A stretch of 64,000 nucleotides of DNA from positions 1 through 64,000 of the forward strand of contig NZ_JAFFQR010000105.1 of the NCBI RefSeq assembly GCF_020736845.1, read 5' to 3'. Made by a program: the position numbers and the translations under genes. The notes under the pieces are model-generated. The model worked only from the letters and a program-made list of their open reading frames with translations. It had not been told where the DNA came from and ran no database searches. Shown here one piece after another: positions 18,368 to 26,536 of this stretch. The DNA comes from Paenibacillus farraposensis (GTDB taxonomy: Bacteria; Bacillota; Bacilli; Paenibacillales; Paenibacillaceae). Numbering within the stretch: position 1 is the first letter of the stretch; each line of letters begins with the position of its first letter.

Positions 18368-18982
18368 CTATTTAGTTATGACTATCTTTCTGTACATACC
18401 GTTGAACATTATAGGTACATCCTCTTTGATCCGCAATTTTAGTTTTTGTTTTTCATACAGTTCTTCAAAATTCAACCCTATATCGGTTCCTAACACCTTA
18501 ATAACGGGCCTTATCGTTTTTTTAAATAATGAGGGCTCTTTTCCTTTAGGAGAAAACTTATCGAATATGATAAGTTCCCCGTCTTTTTTCAAAACTCGCA
18601 CCATTTCATCGAAGCATTTATTTGCGTCAGGTACTACCGAGAGAATTAGACTTCCTGCTACTATATCAAATTGCTCATCCATAAAATTCATTTGTTGAGC
18701 ATCCATTTCTAAAAATTGTATGGAGGTATTGGCAAATTTCTTTTTTGCTTTGTTAAGCATTTCAGTTGAATAATCTATGGCGGTAATATCCAGCCCGTGG
18801 TGATTTATCAATTCTAAATCTGCTCCAGTTCCTACACCTACAAAAAGTATTTTTTGCGCGCTATGGAATGACTTTTCTTGAAATATGATCTTTCTAGAAT
18901 TGAGAAAGCTGCCTGAATTGAAAAACTTATCATAAAATGGAGACCAAATCTTATATATTGCTTTGTTCCACTTATTATTCAT
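18368..18982 (-). CDS. Class I SAM-dependent methyltransferase, AT-rich
   Basis: A 204-residue methyltransferase of unknown substrate. The SAM-binding motif ILFVGVGTGADLELI lies near residues 45-59, followed by the acidic ITAIDYSTEMLNKAKKKF and the motif-II region FDIVAGSLILSVV, as in small UbiE-like enzymes. AGGAGG precedes ATG 18982. An open frame continues further upstream but has no ribosome site and covers an RNA gene. Codon use is clearly richer in A and T than in the trp genes, and it interrupts the usual tyrA-aroA order, which suggests horizontal acquisition. Its promoter lies in AT-rich DNA near 19000. Confidence 0.8.
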   Translation of the reverse strand: MNNKWNKAIYKIWSPFYDKFFNSGSFLNSRKIIFQEKSFHSAQKILFVGVGTGADLELINHHGLDITAIDYSTEMLNKAKKKFANTSIQFLEMDAQQMNFMDEQFDIVAGSLILSVVPDANKCFDEMVRVLKKDGELIIFDKFSPKGKEPSLFKKTIRPVIKVLGTDIGLNFEELYEKQKLKLRIKEDVPIMFNGMYRKIVITK

Positions 18983-19124
18983 TTCTTGCCTCCTACTATT
19001 GAAAAAATTTATTATATAATATTGTGTTTTAATAGAATAATCAAATAATTGGTGAATTATTGAAAGTTGGAGTTTATCACCACATGTGGGGCAACTGAAT
19101 AGCCAAAGAGGAGTAATTGAAAAC
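18983..19124. other. AT-rich spacer upstream of the methyltransferase
   Basis: About 140 bp of AT-rich DNA holding the methyltransferase ribosome site and presumably its promoter. No convincing reading frame was found. If the RNA at 19125-19213 is an antitoxin, its toxin would be expected here on the plus strand, but no small hydrophobic reading frame remains. Confidence 0.3.
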
Positions 19125-19213
19125 AAAAAAAGACCATCCGGGCAAAGGCCACGGATGGTAGCTACTTTTGTGAAGTAGCTGAGTAGGATAGGAGTGGAGA
19201 GAAACCATACTGT
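19125..19213 (-). ncRNA. Small RNA gene (about 89 nt), antitoxin-like
   Basis: Read on the minus strand, a perfect sigA promoter (19220-19248) starts a transcript at about 19213. The transcript folds into AGCTACTT/AAGTAGCT (19160-19167 with 19173-19180) directly next to ACCATCCG/CGGATGGT (19133-19140 with 19152-19159), then ends in a U run at 19125-19131. There is no open frame with a ribosome site. The architecture, a short strongly promoted RNA with a terminal hairpin, resembles RatA-type antitoxin RNAs of Bacillus type I systems, but no toxin gene is seen. A role as a trans-acting sRNA is equally possible. Confidence 0.65.
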
Positions 19214-19219
19214 ACTTTT

Positions 19220-19248
19220 ATTATATGTATCCGTTTTCATTTTGTCAA
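19220..19248 (-). promoter_or_regulatory. Perfect-consensus sigA promoter driving the small RNA
   Basis: On the minus strand: TTGACA (19248-19243), exactly 17 bp, TATAAT (19225-19220). This is the only promoter seen in the window with both hexamers and spacing at full consensus. Confidence 0.85.
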
Positions 19249-19578
19249 TCTTTTTTAAAGCGTTTTCTTTTTACTAATTATTCAAGCTATGTATCATAAA
19301 TGGAACGGATCAGTGAATAGGACCTTGTCCGCTTTAACTTGAAAAGACTCAAAATCAATTAAAAAGTCGTATATTTGAATCTATTTCCAGCGTTGGGCAG
19401 TCATGGATGGAAATCATGGGGATTTTAGACTTTTTTACTGAGGGCCATTTTGTGGTACAATAAGTAAGTCCATTTGGGACCATGCATATCGTTGGATAGC
19501 ACCGTTAATGCTGGCAGTACATAAGGTAAGAAAATAACAAATGTTTCATGATGCTGTTTCATCATTTGCGCAGAGGGC
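19249..19578. other. Intergenic stretch, no gene supported
   Basis: About 330 bp between the small RNA promoter and the ECF promoter. It is AT-rich with several short inverted repeats but no reading frame with a ribosome site. It presumably contains upstream sequences of the sigma factor gene. Confidence 0.3.
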
Positions 19579-19603
19579 GCAACTTTCTTGAACCTGTTCG
19601 GTA
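19579..19603 (+). promoter_or_regulatory. Candidate ECF-type promoter upstream of the sigma factor gene
   Basis: GCAAC (19579-19583), 15 bp, then CGGTAT from 19599. The AAC ... CG(G)TA form with 15-16 bp resembles promoters of Bacillus ECF sigma factors, and would mean the downstream sigma factor transcribes its own gene. Confidence 0.45.
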
Positions 19604-19663
19604 TATATAGACAGAATCGGACGGGAGAACAGCACATGTATGGGCGAGGAGGGTCTCACTCGG

Positions 19664-20260
19664 ATGATGACAGATTCCCAGATGATTCAGGAAATCAAAC
19701 AAGGTAATGTTGAGGTTTATTCAGAATTAATGAGGCGGCACCAACGTAAAATTTTAGCCTTTGTTTATCATATGCTGAAAAGTTCAAACCTGGAAATGAT
19801 TGCAGAGGACTTATGCTCGGAGACGTTTTATAAAGCGTACCGGAGCCTCCATTCTTTCCGTGAGGTAGATGCATCGTTCTCCACATGGCTATATACGATT
19901 GCACGCAATACGGTGCTCAGCGAGCTTCGTAAGCACCGTAGCGGTCAGGTTCCATTGGAGGAGAGCGGTTTTGTTCCGGTAGCACCATCGGATGCGATTC
20001 CAGAACAGGCTGTCCTTCGCGGCGAGAAGGTAGAGATGGTCCGTGAAGCAATCAACAGATTGCCAGAAAAGCAGAGATCTGCGCTGATTTTGCGTGAATA
20101 TGAGCAATTGGACTATCAGGAGATTGCTACGATTTTAGGGCAGACGGTCAGTGCGGTCAAGTCTTTGCTTTTCCGGGCAAGAACCAGTGTGAAGACGCAG
20201 TTGGAGCCTTATTTTTTTGAGCCTCTATATGAGGAAAACGAAGGGATGAGCAGCCAATGA
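19664..20260 (+). CDS. ECF (extracytoplasmic function) RNA polymerase sigma factor
   Basis: A 198-residue sigma-70 family protein with region 2 (residues about 5-90, including FSTWLYTIARNTVLSELRK) and region 4 (about 125-185, LPEKQRSALILREYEQLDYQEIATILG followed by the recognition helix TVSAVKSLLFRAR). The start is ATG 19664, 10 nt after GAGGAGGG; ATG 19667 is also possible. It overlaps the next gene, a membrane anti-sigma factor, by an ATGA, which is the standard ECF arrangement. SigW-like by general form; the regulon cannot be read from sequence. Confidence 0.9.
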   Translation: MMTDSQMIQEIKQGNVEVYSELMRRHQRKILAFVYHMLKSSNLEMIAEDLCSETFYKAYRSLHSFREVDASFSTWLYTIARNTVLSELRKHRSGQVPLEESGFVPVAPSDAIPEQAVLRGEKVEMVREAINRLPEKQRSALILREYEQLDYQEIATILGQTVSAVKSLLFRARTSVKTQLEPYFFEPLYEENEGMSSQ

Positions 20261-20883
20261 AATCCAGGGACGCTGAGGATTTGTTCGCTACAGGCAAAAA
20301 TGTATCGAAACAGGACTCGGAACGCAGACGGGCCAAAGGCTCGTCTGACGAGTCGGAGCTTGGTTCGGAAGCAGACGAGTGGAATTTATCAAAAGAAAAT
20401 CGATCCGCTATCCGTGATATTTCTTTTCAAATATCAGATGAACAGGTAGAGGCGATGAATCGCAGGGTCATGGATCGGATTTATGAGGAGTCCCCGTGGC
20501 TTGTTCCCGGCGAGCATCGACGTGCGCGTGTGAACCCGACAGCCCGTAAATATATGTCTGTATGGATCGCCGGTTTTTTGGCCGTATTTTTGTGCAGTTT
20601 TTTGTTTTTGAACTGGAATGGAAGCTCCTCTCAGGAAAATTCCCCTCAAGCAGCACCTGTCATGGATACGGGTATTTTACCGACAGGATTGCTGAAAACT
20701 ACAAGTACATCTCCACAATATCAATATCACATTAAAGATATGAGTACTGGCATTATGGAACCGCTGGTTGCAAATATTGTTCCGACTTACCCGCAATACT
20801 GGATCTTGTTGTCCATATCGGCACTTGCGCTTGCCTTGTTTTCTCTGGGCTGGATTCATCGGGCAAGAAAGGTTAGAAATTAG
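20257..20883 (+). CDS. Putative membrane anti-sigma factor
   Basis: A 208-residue protein encoded in a 4-bp overlap with the ECF sigma gene. The first 90 residues are charged and presumably bind the sigma factor. A membrane segment lies at about residues 103-120 (VWIAGFLAVFLCSFLFL) and a second near the C-terminus at about 182-200 (YWILLSISALALALFSLGW). The roughly 60 residues between them would be outside. There is no HxxxCxxC zinc anti-sigma motif, so the function rests on gene position and topology. Confidence 0.75.
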   Translation: MKSRDAEDLFATGKNVSKQDSERRRAKGSSDESELGSEADEWNLSKENRSAIRDISFQISDEQVEAMNRRVMDRIYEESPWLVPGEHRRARVNPTARKYMSVWIAGFLAVFLCSFLFLNWNGSSSQENSPQAAPVMDTGILPTGLLKTTSTSPQYQYHIKDMSTGIMEPLVANIVPTYPQYWILLSISALALALFSLGWIHRARKVRN

Positions 20884-20952
20884 CAGCATAGTCGGACTCC
20901 GATACAGATTCATTACAATGCCTGAATAACAAAATAGCGGAGGAAACGACAC

Positions 20953-21555
20953 ATGCTTATTGGTTTGATCAGACATGGATTGACAGACTGGAATGCAGTG
21001 GGTAAAATACAAGGCCACAGTGATATTCCGTTGAATGAGGAAGGACGCCGGCAGGCACGATTACTCGCAGAACGGTTAAAGAGGGAGCCTTATTATTGGG
21101 ACGGGCTTATTACAAGCAGCCTCTCCAGAGCCAAAGAGACCGGGGAGATCATTGCTTCTGCTCTGCATCTTCCGTTACTGGAGCCAGATGATCGCTTAAG
21201 AGAGCGGGCCTATGGTCAGGTCGAGGGGATGACGCAAGCCCAACGTGAAGCAAAATGGGGAGTCGACTGGCATTTGCTTGATCTGGGTCAGGAGAGCGAT
21301 GAAGACCTGCAGCTGCGTGCATTGGCTTTTATGGAAGCCATGTGGGCAGAAAATCAGGACAAGCACCTGTTGGTCGTTTCCCACGGCGGATTTTTGGCTC
21401 ATTTGTACAAGGCTCTGTATCGGGAAAAATATACAGAACGAATCGGAAATTTGTCATTGAGCATACTTCAGCGTGAGGACGCCGATTGGATACCGCTTTT
21501 GTATAATTGTACGAACCATTTGCAGGAAAAAAGTGGATGTAACTCTAAAAGATAA
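20953..21555 (+). CDS. Histidine phosphatase family protein (phosphoglycerate-mutase-like)
   Basis: A 200-residue enzyme of the histidine phosphatase superfamily. The catalytic His is in LIRHGLTDWN (residues 4-13), the second arginine/phosphate region in SSLSRAKETGEII, the proton donor Glu in LRERAYGQVEGM, and the second His in VVSHGGFLAHL. GCGGAGGAAACGACAC precedes ATG 20953. The substrate is unknown; relatives include cobalamin, sugar-phosphate and broad-specificity phosphatases. An intrinsic terminator follows. Confidence 0.9.
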   Translation: MLIGLIRHGLTDWNAVGKIQGHSDIPLNEEGRRQARLLAERLKREPYYWDGLITSSLSRAKETGEIIASALHLPLLEPDDRLRERAYGQVEGMTQAQREAKWGVDWHLLDLGQESDEDLQLRALAFMEAMWAENQDKHLLVVSHGGFLAHLYKALYREKYTERIGNLSLSILQREDADWIPLLYNCTNHLQEKSGCNSKR

Positions 21556-21557
21556 AG

Positions 21558-21600
21558 AAAGACCACGAGCTTCTACCCAGCGTAGAAACGTGGTCTTTTT
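21558..21600 (+). terminator. Intrinsic terminator after the histidine phosphatase gene
   Basis: AAAGACCACG pairs with CGTGGTCTTT around an inner TTCTAC/GTAGAA stem, followed by TTTTT. Confidence 0.85.
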
Positions 21601-21721
21601 GTTTTTTAAATTATACCTTTACAAAAAAAGAGGTTTAGAGTCTGGGTATTCCGTCAAAGCTGTGGGTACAACAGGTAAGAATCATTTCCGGATAACAGTC
21701 CAGTGGCGAGGCGATGGAATA

Positions 21722-22831
21722 ATGAATCTGGCGGATATGCTGACATTTGCGGATATTATGCACTTGAATAGAATTGCGGTGTATTACGATTGTAACTGTA
21801 AGCCCAATTCCAAGCATGAGCTGATCCAGGGTATTTTGACAAAGCTTGGCAGTAGCAGTTTTTTTGAGACACAGGTCAGGGAGCTGAGATTGTCAGAGGT
21901 AAGGTTTTTGAATGCGCTGCTGTTTGATGATCGGCCCTACTTCAGTATGGAGGATTTGATTGCGATTGCCAAACAGTCGGTTGAGGAGGACGGAAATTCG
22001 GGTGAGCGGCCACGGGACATCGTGACCCGCCTGCGTTCTAGCGGTTGGCTGTTCAACGGTTCTACGCACAGTACGAGGTATTTATACCAAATTCCGCTGG
22101 ATATGAAGGAGCGCTTCCGCCGTGTTATGGTGCATGATCTCCAGAACGGAATGACCCGGGTGGGTGAACCGCCATCGTATCGGGAAGAAGGACATCTGCT
22201 GGCGGAGGATTTACGACTTTTCCTGCAATATGTGGAGCAGCATGAGGTTCCGCTCAATCCCGAAGGAGCCTGGTACCGTCGCAATCAGCAGCAGTTGATG
22301 GAGCATTTTCATATTCCGGAGCCACTGCTGGGCAAGGGAGGATGGCGTTTCGGATACGGTCCCTCTTTTAAGTTTTATCCGGATCGAATGGCACTGCTAT
22401 ATGATTATGCCCGTCACTCCAGGTACATTGAGGAGAAGGGGGATCGGGTTGTGCTGACAGCAAAGGGGGAAGAGCACAGAGAGCATACCATTGAGGATGA
22501 GATGATACAGCTATTCAGGTTTTGGTTAAGGTTGTATAAAGGGGCTGTTCCCAATCTGCTCTCGTTAGTCTACTGGATTGGAGAATGTGCCAGGCCATGG
22601 ACGTCCTCGGAATCGCTGTTCATGCATATCGGCCCGCTGATCCGGCCGTTTTACTATGATAATCCCCGTTCGGTTTTTGATCAGAGGATCATCCGAATGA
22701 TGCTGCATCTGGGCATGCTTCGCCAGGGTGAGCACTCGACGGGACCCTCTGTACAGATGTCGGCCTGGGGGCTGAAACTGGCGGGGGAATGCCGCATTGG
22801 GCGGAACGGCTCAGGTATAAGGCTCCATTGA
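21722..22831 (+). CDS. Conserved hypothetical protein with possible winged-helix segments
   Basis: A 369-residue soluble protein that I do not recognise. It starts at ATG 21722 (MNLADMLTFADIMHLN) with a moderate GAGGCGATGG; the frame stays open upstream but runs through a terminator. The order of short helical blocks (HELIQGILTKL, SEVRFLNALLF, RDIVTRLRSSGWL, and a C-terminal DQRIIRMMLHLGMLRQG followed by SAWGLKLAGE) recalls winged-helix modules such as those at the N-terminus of XPB-type helicases, but no catalytic motif is present. It lies alone between a terminator and the gamma-carbonic anhydrase gene. Confidence 0.75.
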   Translation: MNLADMLTFADIMHLNRIAVYYDCNCKPNSKHELIQGILTKLGSSSFFETQVRELRLSEVRFLNALLFDDRPYFSMEDLIAIAKQSVEEDGNSGERPRDIVTRLRSSGWLFNGSTHSTRYLYQIPLDMKERFRRVMVHDLQNGMTRVGEPPSYREEGHLLAEDLRLFLQYVEQHEVPLNPEGAWYRRNQQQLMEHFHIPEPLLGKGGWRFGYGPSFKFYPDRMALLYDYARHSRYIEEKGDRVVLTAKGEEHREHTIEDEMIQLFRFWLRLYKGAVPNLLSLVYWIGECARPWTSSESLFMHIGPLIRPFYYDNPRSVFDQRIIRMMLHLGMLRQGEHSTGPSVQMSAWGLKLAGECRIGRNGSGIRLH

Positions 22832-22883
22832 CAAGCAGTACGCATGTTGATAGAATTTCACCCAAAATGAGAGGGTGAAGCTG

Positions 22884-23390
22884 ATGTTGATTCACTATAA
22901 CGGAAACATACCGCAGCTCCATTCATCTGTCTATGTGGCAGAAGGAGCTAAAATTGTCGGAAAGGTAACGATCGGCCAGGATTCCTCCATATGGTTTAAT
23001 GCCGTACTGCGTGGAGATCTGGCGCCTGTCATCATCGGTGAACGCTGCAATATTCAGGATGGTGCCGTGGGACATGTGAACACAGGCCAGCCTCTGGTAT
23101 TGGCGGATGATGTCTCGGTGGGGCATGCTGCGATTATTCATGGCTGTACAGTAGGCAAAGGCACTTTAATCGGTATGGGGGCCATTGTACTCAACGGAGC
23201 GGAGCTCGGTGAATATGCTTTAGTAGGAGCAGGGTCGGTCGTTACGGAAAATACTAAAATACCACCCTATACTCTTTCTCTCGGTACACCTGCCAAAGTG
23301 GTGCGCGAATTGACAGAAGCAGATCTGCAGCGAATGTCGCGAACGGCACTCAGCTATGTGGCGAAAGGAAAAGAATATAGGATCTCTTAA
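22884..23390 (+). CDS. Gamma-carbonic-anhydrase-like left-handed beta-helix protein
   Basis: A 168-residue hexapeptide-repeat protein of the YrdA/YtoA/PaaY group. The LbH repeats run from about residue 10 to 150 (VAEGAKIVGKVTIG, SIWFNAVLRGDLAPVIIG, CNIQDGAVGHV, VSVGHAAIIHGCTVG, LIGMGAIVLNGAELG). The three zinc histidines of the family correspond to H in AVGHV and the two in VGHAAIIHG, so it may be an active trimeric enzyme, although many family members lack carbonic anhydrase activity. ATG 22884 follows AGAGGGTGA. Confidence 0.9.
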   Translation: MLIHYNGNIPQLHSSVYVAEGAKIVGKVTIGQDSSIWFNAVLRGDLAPVIIGERCNIQDGAVGHVNTGQPLVLADDVSVGHAAIIHGCTVGKGTLIGMGAIVLNGAELGEYALVGAGSVVTENTKIPPYTLSLGTPAKVVRELTEADLQRMSRTALSYVAKGKEYRIS

Positions 23391-23412
23391 ACTCATGTTG
23401 GAGGTGCATCCT

Positions 23413-23592
23413 ATGGATAAAATGAAGGTTACTTATGAGGTAATGTTGGGCCTGTCTGCTGAAATGGTTTTGGACGAGGCATTACGTAAACACCGGAGTG
23501 AAAAGCTCTACAAGGATATTGATGAGGCGCTGGCCTCCGGAGATGAAGTAGCTTTTCGTCATCTTACGGATGAGCTGAAAGCGATGAGTTGA
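23413..23592 (+). CDS. IDEAL-domain protein
   Basis: A 59-residue protein made almost entirely of the short IDEAL motif: VLDEALRKHRSEKLYKDIDEAL, followed by VAFRHLTDELKAM. GGAGGTG precedes ATG 23413. The domain is known from the C-terminus of B. subtilis YpiB and ComK-related small proteins. Its position just upstream of ypjA matches ypiB, but the N-terminal UPF domain of YpiB is missing. Function unknown. Confidence 0.8.
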   Translation: MDKMKVTYEVMLGLSAEMVLDEALRKHRSEKLYKDIDEALASGDEVAFRHLTDELKAMS

Positions 23593-23655
23593 AACGATTT
23601 TTAGGCTTTCAGCCAGACATTTCAAACCAATCGTCAGTTCAAGATGATACTTATA

Positions 23656-23687
23656 AAACCTGACCGTAGCGCCGGCCAGGTTTTTTT
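23656..23687 (+). terminator. Intrinsic terminator after the IDEAL-domain gene
   Basis: AAACCTG (23656-23662) pairs with CAGGTTT (23677-23683), with an inner CCG/CGG, followed by a T run. Confidence 0.8.
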
Positions 23688-23878
23688 GGATATGATAGAA
23701 TTTATAAATTTTCAGCGGAGCTGAACCATTCGATAATCGCAAGCAAAATATTCGCTAAGCAAGGTCTGACTTCCGTCAAAGTATGTCGATCGGCGTTTTT
23801 CTTATATCCTTGGATATGATATAGTCTTGGTAGGATGGAGCTTGCAAGGGTCTGTCGTATGAACGGAGGATGAAGGAC

Positions 23879-24517
23879 GTGTCATTGTCTTATTGGTGGA
23901 GCCGGTCGTTCTTGACGAGCCGGCCTTTTTTGTGGCTGCTTTATTGGTGTAATCTGGCTGGAACCGTGTATGGATATATATGGTATAAAGGACAACTGGA
24001 ATATACACTAAACGATCACCCGCTGTGGCAAATTGTGTTTGTGCCTGATAGTCCGACAGCCAGCTTGTTTTTTACGATTTCGATTCTATTTTTGCTTTAT
24101 CCTCCGCGGCGCAAGAGCTTAAGGGCCATTCGTCAGCTTATGGAAGCGCTAGCCGTGGTCACAAGTGTCAAGTATGGCATCTGGGCCTCGGCTATTATTT
24201 TTTGGGGTGTCGCACAGGGGGGGCATATAGTATGGCAGGATTGGATGCTGGTGGCTTCTCATACAGCTATGGCCGTCGAAGCGTTGCTGTTCGTGCGTTT
24301 TTTTACCTGCAAATGGATCGCTTGGGGATTGGCCGCTGTGTGGACACTGCTAAATGATACAATGGATTATACATTTAGCATTTATCCGTACCTTCCGAAG
24401 ACATTAATAGATGATGTACCGCGAGTGCGTGCTTTTACCTATATGCTGACCCTTTTCAGTATCATAGCAGCATGGCTTGCCATGAATGTGCGCAATCGAA
24501 AATACAAGCAGTTCTAG
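23879..24517 (+). CDS. ypjA: DUF1405 membrane protein YpjA
   Basis: A 212-residue integral membrane protein with about six hydrophobic segments (PFLWLLYWCNLAGTVYGYIW first). The family (YpjA/DUF1405) has no known activity. GTG 23879 is chosen because GGAGG at 23865-23869 is 9 nt upstream; the ATG at 23870 directly touches that site. Placed before ypjB as in B. subtilis, where the upstream neighbours are the qcrABC cytochrome bc genes; those are not present here. Confidence 0.85.
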   Translation: MSLSYWWSRSFLTSRPFLWLLYWCNLAGTVYGYIWYKGQLEYTLNDHPLWQIVFVPDSPTASLFFTISILFLLYPPRRKSLRAIRQLMEALAVVTSVKYGIWASAIIFWGVAQGGHIVWQDWMLVASHTAMAVEALLFVRFFTCKWIAWGLAAVWTLLNDTMDYTFSIYPYLPKTLIDDVPRVRAFTYMLTLFSIIAAWLAMNVRNRKYKQF

Positions 24518-24560
24518 TCCTGGTGTCCTTGCCATACAGTAAGGTGAGGAGGGATGTCCC

Positions 24561-25406
24561 ATGATTTGGGGTCAGGTAGTTCGTATTACGTTACGTGTTG
24601 TTTCAAGTGTTGTGTTCGCTGTGGTTCTGCTGCTGTCCGTCTGCGTCCCTCCAGGTATAGCGGAAGCACGTGACCAGCCTAAGGCCGCCAATCCTGCAAA
24701 AGAAATTGAAGGAATGGATCATGCAGCTGCGGTACTGTACCGGGACGTCATGGATGGGAATATTGAAAAAGCGCGCGCGGATGTAGCTGAGGTGAGCCGA
24801 TGGTTCAGCATGGGTCAGGTACAGACAGCGCTGTCTGTAGAGGCTATTCATGCCTTATCCGGCAGCATCCTTGAGGTGCAGCAGGCTACACAGTCCGTGC
24901 AAGCCTCGCCGGATGAGTGGGTAAAGGCTGCGGCCAGTTTGCGGCTTGCGACAGATGCACTTGCACATCGGAATCAGCCGTTATGGCAGCAGTATTATAA
25001 AATTTTAAAAGAGGATGTTAGCGGTCTGAACTCCCAGTTTGCCAAAGGAAACATGAAAGGCTTTGCAGCCGGGGCGGCAGTGCTGGAAGATCATTATGAG
25101 ACGATTCGTACAGCAGCATTGATCCATGGCAAGTCAACTGAGGTCGTACGGACCGATTCATGGATATCCTATATCAAAGGATTGGGACAGCAGCAGAACG
25201 TAGACGCCTCAGCGATCAGAGGGGCATTGGAGCAGGGCAACCTGACGTTTAACGCTTTGTTTGGGCGTGAGAAAGACGCCACCGCACTGGCGCCATTTAT
25301 CCCACAAGAAAGTGAACGCCGGGCGGAATTGGCCATCGGAATAATGGTTCTGCTGGCGCTGACGTATGCAGGCTATCGTAAATACCGGACCGGGTTCTAT
25401 GGATAA
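24561..25406 (+). CDS. ypjB: Sporulation protein YpjB
   Basis: A 281-residue protein with a signal peptide (hydrophobic stretch about residues 12-30, cleavage probably after IAEA), a largely helical extracytoplasmic body, and a C-terminal membrane segment (ELAIGIMVLLALTYAGYRKY). YpjB is a Bacillales sporulation-linked protein of unknown mechanism. GGTGAGGAGGG precedes ATG 24561. It is the second gene of the ypjA unit. Confidence 0.85.
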   Translation: MIWGQVVRITLRVVSSVVFAVVLLLSVCVPPGIAEARDQPKAANPAKEIEGMDHAAAVLYRDVMDGNIEKARADVAEVSRWFSMGQVQTALSVEAIHALSGSILEVQQATQSVQASPDEWVKAAASLRLATDALAHRNQPLWQQYYKILKEDVSGLNSQFAKGNMKGFAAGAAVLEDHYETIRTAALIHGKSTEVVRTDSWISYIKGLGQQQNVDASAIRGALEQGNLTFNALFGREKDATALAPFIPQESERRAELAIGIMVLLALTYAGYRKYRTGFYG

Positions 25407-25490
25407 CGCTGAACATGAACAACTGACTAGTTCGAACATTTCAACATTCACAGCCTAAGCTATGTAGCCGTTCTCTGCACATTGGTCCTC

Positions 25491-25506
25491 GCCCGGAATT
25501 CCGGGC
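25491..25506. repeat. 16-bp perfect palindrome between convergent ypjB and ypjC
   Basis: GCCCGGAATTCCGGGC, covering the end of ypjC. It could act as a bidirectional stop for the two convergent genes, but no T run follows on either strand. Confidence 0.4.
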
Positions 25507-26375
25507 TATTCCTCTTTGAACCCTTCTCCGTGCACATCATGCACATCCTGAATGATAATGAAGGCCCGTGGATCGACAGATTTCACAATCTGATGCAAGC
25601 GTCGTATTTCCTGACGAGGCACAACACAGTAGGCCACATGTTTGGCCTGCTTGGAAAATGCGCCTACAGCCGGAATAATTGTCACCCCCCGATCCATATC
25701 TCTAGTTATCATATCGGCAATATCCATGGTATGATCGCTGATAATCATGAAAGCTCTGGCGGAATAAGCCCCTTCTTGTATAAAATCAATCACCTTGGAG
25801 GCGATGAATACGGCGACCAGTGTATAGAGAATTTTTTCCTTTGGTATGTACAGCAAGGCAGCGCCGATAATGATAATGTCTATCACCAGCAGAATTCTTC
25901 CCATACTCCAGCCGAACTTTCGGTTTAAAATTCGAGCTACAATATCAGAGCCGCCAGTGGTGCCGCCAAAACGGAACACAATACCCAACCCGGCCCCAAG
26001 CGTAACCCCGGCATATAATGAAGAAAGTATAAAATCATGTTCGGTCTGAAACGTTCCCATCCATCCCATATCAATCATTTTTTCAAACAGCCATAAGAAA
26101 AAGGTGAGCGACCCGATTCCTACCCCTGTATATATAATCTGCTTGCTGCCAAGCCCTTTCCATCCAATTAAAAATAATGGAATATTCAGAAGCAACGTGG
26201 AAAGAGAGGGGGGAATCGAAAAAGCATAATTGAGCAGCAGGGTAATCCCTGTAATGCCGCCTTCCATCAGTTTGCTGGGTATAATGAAATACAGTAAACC
26301 GAATGCGTAGATGGCGGTTCCGAGCAGAATGGGTAAAATCAGTTTAAGCTGTTCCACGAACTTGGATATCTTCAT
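25506..26375 (-). CDS. ypjC: YitT-family membrane protein (YpjC)
   Basis: A 289-residue protein of the YitT/DUF161-DUF2179 family: five to six membrane segments (ILPILLGTAIYAFGLLYFIIP first), the conserved GGTTGGSDIVARIL loop near residue 145, and a cytosolic C-terminal domain from about 210 (DRGVTIIPAVGAFSK, VVPRQEIRRLHQIV). ATG 26375 with GAGGG six bases upstream is preferred to the GTG at 26432. It runs convergent to ypjB. The transported substrate, if any, is unknown. Confidence 0.88.
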   Translation of the reverse strand: MKISKFVEQLKLILPILLGTAIYAFGLLYFIIPSKLMEGGITGITLLLNYAFSIPPSLSTLLLNIPLFLIGWKGLGSKQIIYTGVGIGSLTFFLWLFEKMIDMGWMGTFQTEHDFILSSLYAGVTLGAGLGIVFRFGGTTGGSDIVARILNRKFGWSMGRILLVIDIIIIGAALLYIPKEKILYTLVAVFIASKVIDFIQEGAYSARAFMIISDHTMDIADMITRDMDRGVTIIPAVGAFSKQAKHVAYCVVPRQEIRRLHQIVKSVDPRAFIIIQDVHDVHGEGFKEE

Positions 26376-26471
26376 ATAATCCCTCGCACTGGCAGTTTGG
26401 TAAGGAACGGTTTCTTGTTTTACGTAATTCACGGCTCCTTATGTTTAGTATACCTTTTTATTAAAAAAAAT

Positions 26472-26500
26472 TTGTTTTAAAATGTGCTTTACGATAACAT
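26472..26500 (+). promoter_or_regulatory. Candidate promoter for ypjD and downstream genes
   Basis: TTGTTT (26472-26477), 17-bp spacer, TAACAT (26495-26500), in the 161-bp divergent region between ypjC and ypjD. Confidence 0.5.
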
Positions 26501-26536
26501 ATGAATAAACCTGCACATAGGGGGATTGTGTGTTAC

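Noticed and set aside
18983..19240. 86-codon upstream extension of the methyltransferase
   Set aside because: It runs through the small RNA and its promoter, while AGGAGG marks ATG 18982.
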